This document shows, one piece after another, positions 48,101-53,864 of a stretch of DNA of 64,000 nt; position 1 is the stretch's first letter; each line of letters starts with the position of its first letter. The translations under genes were made by a program, and so were the position numbers. Under the pieces are notes generated by a model that was not told the origin of the DNA, searched no databases, and worked only from the letters and a program-made list of their open reading frames with translations. The DNA comes from Symbiodinium natans. Lineage: Eukaryota > Sar > Dinophyceae > Suessiales > Symbiodiniaceae. Location of the stretch: NCBI GenBank assembly GCA_905221605.1, contig CAJNDS010002635.1:736918-800917 (forward strand), in the 5' to 3' direction.

Positions 48101-48933
48101 ATTTTAACACTAACAAAAGAAAACAGGCAACATCAGATTTTGAAAAAGATATGTATAAATTAATGAATAACGCTTGCTACGGTAAAACAATGGAAAACGT
48201 AAGAGAACATATAGATTTTGAATTAGTTAATACACCTCAACGTTATCAAAAATGTGTTAATAGCCCTACATTTAAACATAGACATATAATTAATGAAAAT
48301 CTCGTAGGAGTTGAGAAGCTAAAACACACAGTATTATTAAATAAGCCTATATATGTGGGTATGTGTATCTTAGACTTATCTAAGTTACATATGTATTCGT
48401 TTTATTATGACATTCTAAAAAAGAAATACGAAGACAACGTAAGATTAATATATACAGATACTGACAGCTTCGTTATACATACTAAAACGGAAGACATATA
48501 TGAAGACTTCCAAGAAATAAGTAATCACATGGACTTTAGCGGTTATGATAAAAATCATACATGCTATGACTCAAAAAATAAGAAGGTATTAGGAAAATTC
48601 AAGGATGAATGTGCAGGTAAAATAATAACAAGCTTCATAGGATTAAAGCCTAAATCTTATGCGTTCAAGATACATAATGAACAGAATGAAGAAAAGAAAA
48701 GCAAAGGCATAGTAAAACATAAAGTTAAGAAAGAATTCAATTATAAAAGATACGAAGACACCTTAAACAATGAATGTATAGATAACAGCGTAACATTCAA
48801 CAGCATACGTTCAAAAAATCATCAGATATATAGCATAAAACAAACAAAACAAGCTCTAAGCAGTTATGATAATAAAAGGTATTACATAAATAACATAGAA
48901 AGTTTGCCATATGGGTTTTTTAGCATAAAGTAG
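45190..48933 (+). CDS. polB: Protein-primed family B DNA polymerase (1247 aa)
   Basis: Copies the linear element from its ends by protein priming. Approximate residues: a C2H2 zinc finger 370-392 (FHCQFCQKGF...H); exonuclease motif I YGDFEC near 424; a Cys/His module CHICNGCF...VRDHCHFTGQYRG 515-550 resembling recombination endonuclease VII; exonuclease motif II NLKNYDAHL near 571; polymerase motif A YLDANNLYGLAM near 823; motif B NNACYGKT near 993; motif C YTDTDSF near 1088. The N-terminal 350 residues, where the terminal protein may reside, are basic and unrecognised. The ATG at 45190 follows the shared upstream motif. It is intact. Confidence 0.95.
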   Translation: MVEPRLNDVMKYVLSSNIGEIKKRGNKELKKVVINGNEYRYNKEQPFSTKLTSKLNSIAKTQGFKRYEILHRAGQQAKTRQALKSYAIRRKAKITDERQALKRYANTYSITNINLNGYRGLSYLKYQKERLTEYLKKEKQMKVLIEVDVAFNHPEEDEVRHTIRSRRYNILNEEDLNKAINNMAGDIEEQIENSQLKRSGLTIKKIMKITIHYDKYDPTRAGSYIELPKWISLKKACINIKNDDDYCFKYCVQCYFYNIFKNHNPERMYHYNKLKNNDSFLKWDDVNFPASNDDIDYFEEINEGSISINVYVIDEDKQKIRADRITKKLRPTCHVNLLRLEKDDKSHYVLIKDYSRLMSMQTNKNKIKLFHCQFCQKGFQKETLLTQHTIKGCMANNIQNVEMPEKDKTFFKNHYKKLKCPYVIYGDFECLTTQTDEGIKGTYQEHKPSGFMLNVVNSITDECKPYLYRGEDCMNKFCETMNEIREEIMYVIKHPLSMNDLTDKEQKEYDEAKRCHICNGCFDNKKDGKKKVRDHCHFTGQYRGPAHLKCNLDFCFKDFKIPVFFHNLKNYDAHLIISNLDKLDTEKDEINVIAQNSEKFITFCLKELEFKDTFSFLSSSLDKLVKLTKYEENDKRENWTENFKFSRTSKYITSDEDLDLLTDKGVYPYDYFTDFKKFNETSLPSIEDFYSQLTEQNIEQKEYDRAKHIWNHFNIKDLGEYHDLYLQTDVFLLTDVFENFRTKCLEDYGLDPAHYYTLPNFSWDAMLLKTGVCLQLVQDEEIYKMFEKGLRGGMCQTSLRKADANNKYMGEDYDKTKESSYINYLDANNLYGLAMCQKLPYKDIKFEDKPLTEEEIINYSDGSLGFIVDVDLEYPDEVHEKHKDYPLAPQIMNVTADMLSETQKEIYKSYNHNKEPTDEKTNKLILNVYDKNRYVCHVKILQYYLKQGLKIKRVWRTISFKQKAWLKPWIDFNTNKRKQATSDFEKDMYKLMNNACYGKTMENVREHIDFELVNTPQRYQKCVNSPTFKHRHIINENLVGVEKLKHTVLLNKPIYVGMCILDLSKLHMYSFYYDILKKKYEDNVRLIYTDTDSFVIHTKTEDIYEDFQEISNHMDFSGYDKNHTCYDSKNKKVLGKFKDECAGKIITSFIGLKPKSYAFKIHNEQNEEKKSKGIVKHKVKKEFNYKRYEDTLNNECIDNSVTFNSIRSKNHQIYSIKQTKQALSSYDNKRYYINNIESLPYGFFSIK

Positions 48934-48936
48934 AAA

Positions 48937-48974
48937 AAATAGATATTGATAAAAATAATTATCAATATTTATTT
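48937..48974. terminator. AT-rich hairpin between convergent pol and zinc-finger genes
   Basis: ATATTGATA (48943-48951) pairs with TATCAATAT (48960-48968) around an 8-nt loop, extending to 15 pairs with one G-U. It begins 3 nt after the pol stop. Confidence 0.65.
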
Positions 48975-49364
48975 AATTGGCATTGGAACATGCCCAAACG
49001 TTATTGATTTTAAAATTTTGTCTCTTGCTTCGTCTTGTTTTTTTTCTAACTGTCGCGACTTACACTTTTGAGTTAGATAGTGGCGGGATTTATTCGCCTT
49101 TGTGCTTATACATGCACCGCATCTATCACATGTCCAACCGACTTTAAGCTTTGTTTGAAAATAGTCTCTAAAATATCCGTTTTCCTTGTTCTTCGTGTTA
49201 TTACTGTCATTTAATGCCTTACGCTTCTGCTCCCGCGTGGGTTCTTCTTCTTTCTCGGTGTCTGTGGTAAAGCTTCCCGCATCTTCTACCGAATTCCATA
49301 GTATATCAAATAATTCGTCGTCTATCACTGACTTTTTGCCATTATGCACAAAAAAGCTTGTCAT
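48969..49364 (-). CDS. Small C2HC zinc-finger protein (131 aa)
   Basis: The C-terminal half holds C79-x2-C82 with H95 and C101 (CDRCGACISTKANKSRHYLT), a zinc finger flanked by basic stretches. The N-terminal half is acidic. It is likely nucleic-acid binding. The shared upstream motif lies 10 nt before its ATG, grouping it with the polymerase. No known family is recognised. Confidence 0.7.
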   Translation of the reverse strand: MTSFFVHNGKKSVIDDELFDILWNSVEDAGSFTTDTEKEEEPTREQKRKALNDSNNTKNKENGYFRDYFQTKLKVGWTCDRCGACISTKANKSRHYLTQKCKSRQLEKKQDEARDKILKSITFGHVPMPIK

Positions 49365-49374
49365 CCAATTAATC

Positions 49375-49398
49375 TATAAGGCATTTAGTCTTTAAGCC
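49375..49398 (-). promoter_or_regulatory. Shared upstream motif, 131-aa zinc-finger gene
   Basis: On the minus strand GGCTTAAAGACTAAATGCCT then TATA, 10 nt before the start codon. It matches the pol motif at most positions. Confidence 0.65.
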
Positions 49399-49412
49399 GT
49401 TTTCCCACGTTG

Positions 49413-50342
49413 TTAATCAACTAACAACAGCTCGTGTCTGTTGTATTTCTTGCTTCTGCCTTCTAATGTATAATATTTGTTAAGGGTGGTGTCTCTATCT
49501 ACACTGCTTACTGTATATGTCTCACTGCTCCATTTGCTACGGGTCTCCTTCCTCGAACTATAATTTCCTTTTCCTTTGTCGTATATTTTGACTTTATCCC
49601 CTTCTTCTATTTTAGGATAATTTCTTAAATATTTTTCTTTCAACACTAAATTAGCCTTTACATTTACTTCGTTGTCGTCTTCGTGTGCTTTATTCGGTGT
49701 AAATCCTGTGCTCGAATGAACCATCATATTATTATATTTCTTTAATACTGGTTTCAACATTTCAGACCAACTATTTTTGGTAAATTCGGCTCTGTCTCCT
49801 ATCATTTTCTTAAAGGTTCTTATTGCTCTCTCGGCTACGTTAGCGTGTGTCAATGTTACTATATGGTTAATACCTTCACCTTTAAAATAATCTTGAAGCT
49901 TTTTAGAATTGAAGCTACCTTCATCGTCTGAATAAATACTCATCGGATGCCCTAACGTTTTGAAACATTCTAAAACTGCATCATATACATCAACACCGTC
50001 TTTACTTTTTAATGGGACTACATGAACTTTTTTACTAAATATGTCAATACATAAAAGGGCATATCTTAACTTATCCTTCGTTCCTGTGTCTCTCATTAAG
50101 CTTTGCATATCCATAATATCAATCTGAAATTCAAACCTGCTAAACGGTGCAGAATAGCTATTAAAATTTTTGTATCCTTGCTTTTGCTTGTTAGGTTGCT
50201 TTTTAACCCAATCTTTAACAAATTGAAGACTCACACCTGCGCCATCTTTGTTAGCTTCCTTGTATAAACTCTGAATGCTACCATAACCACGTTCTAAGTC
50301 ATAATATATATTGCTTAATATTTCTTCCTTGCTTAAACTCAT
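49413..50342 (-). CDS. int: Retroviral-type (rve/DDE) integrase, about 309 aa
   Basis: Inserts the element into host DNA. The catalytic core has D in QIDIMD, D in SIYSDDEGSF and E in HANVAERAIRTFKK, the D,D-35-E layout of Polinton and retroviral integrases. The C-terminal third (KIEEGDKVKIYDKGKG...YTVSSV) has an SH3/chromo-like beta pattern. The N-terminus (MSLSKEEILSNIYYDLERGY) is the usual short helical start. I choose ATG at 50342, because the longer frame to 50459 overlaps the divergent gene and its promoter. Confidence 0.93.
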   Translation of the reverse strand: MSLSKEEILSNIYYDLERGYGSIQSLYKEANKDGAGVSLQFVKDWVKKQPNKQKQGYKNFNSYSAPFSRFEFQIDIMDMQSLMRDTGTKDKLRYALLCIDIFSKKVHVVPLKSKDGVDVYDAVLECFKTLGHPMSIYSDDEGSFNSKKLQDYFKGEGINHIVTLTHANVAERAIRTFKKMIGDRAEFTKNSWSEMLKPVLKKYNNMMVHSSTGFTPNKAHEDDNEVNVKANLVLKEKYLRNYPKIEEGDKVKIYDKGKGNYSSRKETRSKWSSETYTVSSVDRDTTLNKYYTLEGRSKKYNRHELLLVD

Positions 50343-50389
50343 ATAAAGAGTAGAGAAAAGAAGTAATGATATAAAAGGACTTAAAAACG

Positions 50390-50413
50390 ACTTAAAGACT
50401 TGACGCCTTCTTA
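50390..50413 (+). promoter_or_regulatory. Shared upstream motif in the divergent int / 191-aa promoter
   Basis: ACTTAAAGACTTGACGCCTT then CTTA, 10 nt before the ATG at 50424. A second AAAAGGACTTAAAAACG lies just upstream (50374-50390). On the minus strand AAGTCCTTTTATA faces int, so this 80-bp gap may drive both genes. Confidence 0.65.
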
Positions 50414-50423
50414 TGTTAGTGAG

Positions 50424-50975
50424 ATGAAGGCTTGTATTTACAATTGTCCTAACTGTCAAAAGTTAAAAAACCTTGAGTTGTGCTTTCCTGATAATGTCAA
50501 TGACAATATTAAGGAATTCCTAACTTGTTCTGATATTATAGACAATGATGTTTATGATGACCTTTACTTGTTTGCTCGGATGTATCCCTTAGACTTAACC
50601 CAGAAAGAAATAAAACGTTGTTGTTTTGATTTTAGAGTAGACCCAAATCTTTTTCGTAAATATATCAATAATAATACAATGGAGCACATTAAAACCATAT
50701 ATGATAATTTTTATGACTTACACTTTTGCGCTGAATATTTTAACAAACGTGCTACTTGTTTCGGTGACTTATTCTTTTACAACAAAGTATATAGTGAAGT
50801 GTATATAATACTTGAAACCGTGATAGACATCTATTTATTCAAGAAGAATACCAGATGTAAGCCTCACGATTATAAGTTCTTCAAACATGATATTGATGAA
50901 GAAATATTTGATATAATGGAAAAACAAGCTGAAAGTATATTAGCATGTAAAACAGACAAAAAGATTAAACAATAA
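50424..50975 (+). CDS. Unknown cysteine-rich protein (183 aa)
   Basis: Begins MKACIYNCPNCQKLKNLELC, so a CxxC pair near the N-terminus may bind metal. The rest is acidic/aromatic and helical (MYPLDLTQKEIKRCCFDFR), ending in a Lys-rich tail. No family is recognised. It shares the early-type upstream motif with pol and is followed by a hairpin. The longer frame from 50400 begins with TTG and is not used. Confidence 0.65.
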   Translation: MKACIYNCPNCQKLKNLELCFPDNVNDNIKEFLTCSDIIDNDVYDDLYLFARMYPLDLTQKEIKRCCFDFRVDPNLFRKYINNNTMEHIKTIYDNFYDLHFCAEYFNKRATCFGDLFFYNKVYSEVYIILETVIDIYLFKKNTRCKPHDYKFFKHDIDEEIFDIMEKQAESILACKTDKKIKQ

Positions 50976-50978
50976 ACC

Positions 50979-51007
50979 TAATTATTAATAAAACCTATTA
51001 ATAATTA
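50979..51007. terminator. 12-bp AT-rich hairpin
   Basis: TAATTATTAATA (50979-50990) and TATTAATAATTA (50996-51007) around loop AAACC, just after the 183-aa gene stop. Confidence 0.65.
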
Positions 51008-51453
51008 TGTTTAACACCACACGTTTAAAGTTATGTTATGTTATACCGTTAATCATGGGAAGTTCAACATCAACCCAACAAACAAACACAGAACCTTTAA
51101 TAAATCCTTCTGCGAAAATAAAAAATCCTAAACCTATACGCGTTCATCCTAAATTCTCATTAGGCGAATGCATATTTACAATTGAGAACCCCGAACTCTA
51201 CAGAGACCACTCGTGCAAAGTAATATTTAAATATGTTGTAAATGATGAAGTTTGTAAAGATATACGAGGTAAGGTAATAAAAGATATATTGAACGGAGTT
51301 TCGCATTATACCCAATGGCATTTAAGAACATATATACCTATCGAAAACGAAGATAAAAATAATTGGTTTGTATTCAAAACCGCACTTGACAATCTTGAAG
51401 AAACAATAGCCATTTACAAATTAAATAACTTTTCATATCATATTTATCCCTGA
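51007..51453 (+). CDS. Unknown protein with possible myristoylation start (148 or 132 aa)
   Basis: The second Met (51055) gives MGSSTSTQQTNTEP, which fits an N-myristoylation signal (MGxxxS/T), so translation may start there. The body has alternating hydrophobic residues (CIFTIENPELYRDHSCKVIF, WHLRTYIPIENEDKNNWFVF), a likely beta-rich fold. No membrane segment is seen. It is an unrecognised candidate for a membrane-associated virion or assembly protein. Confidence 0.6.
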   Translation: MFNTTRLKLCYVIPLIMGSSTSTQQTNTEPLINPSAKIKNPKPIRVHPKFSLGECIFTIENPELYRDHSCKVIFKYVVNDEVCKDIRGKVIKDILNGVSHYTQWHLRTYIPIENEDKNNWFVFKTALDNLEETIAIYKLNNFSYHIYP

Positions 51454-51456
51454 TGA

Positions 51457-51484
51457 GTTTTAATATTACAATTAATATTAAAAC
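51457..51484. terminator. 12-bp AT-rich hairpin between convergent genes
   Basis: GTTTTAATATTA (51457-51468) and TAATATTAAAAC (51473-51484), perfect, loop CAAT. It lies exactly between two stop codons. Confidence 0.75.
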
Positions 51485-51489
51485 CTATC

Positions 51490-51810
51490 TCACTCGCTAA
51501 TAGTTTTACATTCATACTTTTCGTTTTCCTTGTTAAACTCAATTTCATAATATTTTAGGGTTTCTTCTTTTGGGACTTTTATTTCTTTCTTATTCAATCT
51601 ATCCATGTAGGTTTTCCGCTTCTTCTCCCATTCAACTTTATCGGTTGGTTTTGACGTTGTGCTCTTTTCATAAGTGCTTTGTTTCTTAACATTATCCTTA
51701 ACTAACTGTTTAACAAGTCCTAAAATCTCATTGATTTTTAATTGTGTCATGTTGTGGTTTTCTACAATAGTGTTATAAATCTCATCTGTGCTCACCTTAC
51801 CCTCGGTCAT
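51490..51810 (-). CDS. Unknown charged protein (106 aa)
   Basis: Mostly helical and highly charged (EWEKKRKTYMDRLNKKEIKV), with a Ser/Thr-rich linker after about residue 60. No domain is recognised. It is last in a minus-strand series of small genes that ends at the hairpin 51457-51484. Confidence 0.6.
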   Translation of the reverse strand: MTEGKVSTDEIYNTIVENHNMTQLKINEILGLVKQLVKDNVKKQSTYEKSTTSKPTDKVEWEKKRKTYMDRLNKKEIKVPKEETLKYYEIEFNKENEKYECKTISE

Positions 51811-51834
51811 ATACGTTATTACGTATTCTACCCT

Positions 51835-52137
51835 TTAGACCCTGATAATCTCCTCAATATCGGCATCGCTCAAGGGTTCTTTTACGTGTTGAATACACCA
51901 CCCTTTCGGCTTCAAGTGTTCAATTATATTTTTAATGTGTGCTTCCGTCTGTGGTTTTCTTAAGTCAATCTGTGCCCAAATGAATTTAAATGTCTCGGGT
52001 TCATATTTTAATAATCTTTGTTCCCACCCTAAACTCGTCCAACAATCTAAATCAATACCTGTAACATAATAATCGCATTTTTCAGCTACTTTTTGAATGC
52101 TCATCTTGCTCTGGTAAATGTTTAGAAGTTTTCCCAT
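51835..52137 (-). CDS. Unknown protein (100 aa)
   Basis: Globular-looking composition (CDYYVTGIDLDCWTSLGWEQ, then AHIKNIIEHLKPKGWCIQHV). The pattern vaguely resembles the end of a methyltransferase-like or nuclease fold but no motif is decisive. Its start overlaps the end of the upstream 77-aa gene by 56 bp in another frame, implying coupled translation. Confidence 0.55.
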   Translation of the reverse strand: MGKLLNIYQSKMSIQKVAEKCDYYVTGIDLDCWTSLGWEQRLLKYEPETFKFIWAQIDLRKPQTEAHIKNIIEHLKPKGWCIQHVKEPLSDADIEEIIRV

Positions 52138-52315
52138 ATAAAATATATGTTAAATGTTTTTCCCGACATTTAACGCACGTTTTACACATTTTGCCGTAAC
52201 AACCAATAAAATACGATTTAGGAACATAACAACGGCAATATTTACAAAATCCGATGTCTTGATTATAACCTTCGTTTGGTTCATTTGTTAATTTAAATTC
52301 TACTATATTAGCCAT
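52082..52315 (-). CDS. Small zinc-ribbon protein (77 aa)
   Basis: Cysteines at 24, 27, 29, 39, 44, 47 and 50 (FCKYCRC...GCYGKMCKTCVKC) form two metal-binding knuckles. It may act in transcription or DNA binding. The ATG follows an AT-rich TTATTATTATTAAT leader and a hairpin at 52318-52345. Confidence 0.6.
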   Translation of the reverse strand: MANIVEFKLTNEPNEGYNQDIGFCKYCRCYVPKSYFIGCYGKMCKTCVKCREKHLTYILYGKTSKHLPEQDEHSKSS

Positions 52316-52317
52316 AT

Positions 52318-52345
52318 TAATAATAATAACAATTTATTATTATTA
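52318..52345. other. 12-bp AT-rich inverted repeat upstream of the 77-aa gene
   Basis: TAATAATAATAA and TTATTATTATTA around loop CAAT, two bases from the start codon on the minus strand. It may be a promoter feature or a hairpin ending a leftward transcript from 52503. Confidence 0.5.
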
Positions 52346-52502
52346 TATGTATAGGGGAGAAGAAAAACTAATTAAGCAACTGCTTATGAGATGCTATTGA
52401 ACATGTCGCACTACTTCCCTTTCGTGTGTCCGTTCAATGTGAAACAAAGGGGTCACTGTTTGGGGGCAACTGTCATAATCTAATATAAATATGTCTTTAA
52501 TA
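52346..52502. other. Short noncoding gap
   Basis: Less AT-rich than the surrounding core (GAAACAAAGGGGTCACTGTT near 52441). No gene is seen. Confidence 0.4.
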
Positions 52503-52847
52503 TTAATCCATACTATTTAATTTCAAGTTCTTCTTTAGCTCCTCTACTTCTTTTTCTAACACTTGTATTCTTTCTTCGGGCGTTGGTTTTCGCGAACCGA
52601 ACCCTGTATCTACAGTATCAACATCTTCATTATCTTTCATATTAGTTTTAAAAATAGCGTTTCCGTCGGGTGTCGTTCCTCTGCCCATTTTCCAGCTACT
52701 CCTATTCTCTACCTGATTAACTACGACGTTACCCTGTTTATCTGTTGTTGTTTTAGTTTGTTTATACAATGCCTTTTTACCACATCTACAAAAGTTACAA
52801 TCAACACTACTTTTATCAATGTGAAACCCTCCGCTGTTCTCTTCCAT
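52503..52847 (-). CDS. Unknown protein with C-terminal coiled coil (114 aa)
   Basis: Has an N-terminal CNFCRCG cysteine cluster (residues 17-23), a polar middle, and a heptad-rich end (IQVLEKEVEELKKNLKL) that predicts oligomerisation. Function unknown. Confidence 0.6.
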   Translation of the reverse strand: MEENSGGFHIDKSSVDCNFCRCGKKALYKQTKTTTDKQGNVVVNQVENRSSWKMGRGTTPDGNAIFKTNMKDNEDVDTVDTGFGSRKPTPEERIQVLEKEVEELKKNLKLNSMD

Positions 52848-52852
52848 TAATA

Positions 52853-52999
52853 TTATTTAGATTTTTTCATATTTTTAAGATAATAGCAAACGGCTTTCAA
52901 GAACTCTAACAAACTACGACAACACATTCTGTATCTTGGTGTTTTAATTACTTCATCTAATTTCTCTATCTCATTTATTGTTTCTATATATTTATCCAT
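52853..52999 (-). CDS. Very small protein (48 aa)
   Basis: An ATG at 52999 opens MDKYIETINEIEKLDEVIKT and continues PRYRMCCRSLLEFLKAVCYY to a TAA at 52853, five bases before the next ATG. The spacing and the AT-rich leader (TTAATAATATGG) fit a real gene in this operon-like row. No homology is recognised. Confidence 0.5.
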   Translation of the reverse strand: MDKYIETINEIEKLDEVIKTPRYRMCCRSLLEFLKAVCYYLKNMKKSK

Positions 53000-53039
53000 A
53001 TTATTAAATAACGATATAATTTTCTATGTATTAATAATA

Positions 53040-53834
53040 ATGTCAAACATTCCGATAGTTAAACCTGTTAATGTCAAAGAATACGAGTTCAAACAGTCCA
53101 AGTATGAAGTAGCTCCAAGATTACCTTTTAGTCAAATAATAACTGGCCCTTCTGGAAGTGGTAAAGGCATATTATTACAGTCAATGATATTAGACATTTA
53201 TCGCGATGTTTTCGCAAGAATATATGTATGGTCGCCCTCTGTTTCAATTGATCCTAACTGGACTCCTGTTAAAAGGTATATTCAGAACGATTTGAAGGTG
53301 GATTTAGAGAAAGAAAAATGTATGTTTGATGAATACAACCCCTCAGAATTAGAAGAAGTCATAAACAGACAACATAAAATAACTGAGTATCAAAAGAAGA
53401 ATGGACACAAGCAATTGCATTCAATATTAATTATTGTTGATGATTTTGCTGATTCAAAAGCGTTCTCTCGAAATAGTCCATTATTAAATCAATTATACGT
53501 AAGGGGGCGACATAAAGCGATATGTATTATAACGGCAACGCAAAAATTTAACGCACTGTCTCCAATAATTCGTGTCAATAGTCGTCAGTTGTTCTTCTTT
53601 AGATTAAGGAATTACAAAGAAATAGAAACAATGGTTGAGGAATTAAGCGCCGTATTGATTAAAAAATCTTCTGTAGCAGATACTAAAAATCTTGCAGAAG
53701 CAAAGAAATTATTATTGGAAGTGTATAATTTAGCTACAGAAGAACCGTATAGTTTTTTATTCATTAACTTGATGAAAGCAGACGTAAATGATATGTTTTA
53801 TAAAAGGTTTGATGCTAAATTAGTTATAGATTAA
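53040..53834 (+). CDS. FtsK/HerA-type genome-packaging ATPase (264 aa)
   Basis: Pumps DNA into capsids using ATP. The Walker A motif GPSGSGKG is at residues 36-43, Walker B LIIVDD near 131-136, followed by a sensor-like segment (AICIITATQKFNALSP) typical of A32-type packaging ATPases of Polintons and related viruses. Length is normal for the family. It ends in a hairpin shared with the convergent fibre gene. Confidence 0.93.
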   Translation: MSNIPIVKPVNVKEYEFKQSKYEVAPRLPFSQIITGPSGSGKGILLQSMILDIYRDVFARIYVWSPSVSIDPNWTPVKRYIQNDLKVDLEKEKCMFDEYNPSELEEVINRQHKITEYQKKNGHKQLHSILIIVDDFADSKAFSRNSPLLNQLYVRGRHKAICIITATQKFNALSPIIRVNSRQLFFFRLRNYKEIETMVEELSAVLIKKSSVADTKNLAEAKKLLLEVYNLATEEPYSFLFINLMKADVNDMFYKRFDAKLVID

Positions 53835-53864
53835 TAATATTATTTTGCTATAATATTATTAATC
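53829..53864. terminator. 15-bp hairpin between convergent ATPase and fibre genes
   Basis: GATTAATAATATTAT (53829-53843) pairs perfectly with ATAATATTATTAATC (53850-53864), loop TTTGCT. It covers both stop codons. Confidence 0.8.

Noticed and set aside
49413-50459. Integrase start at 50459
   Set aside because: The extra 39 residues overlap the divergent gene and promoter motif and do not look like integrase; ATG 50342 fits better.
51835-52137. Adenain-like protease in the 100-aa viral protein
   Set aside because: No His...Cys catalytic pattern with proper spacing could be seen.
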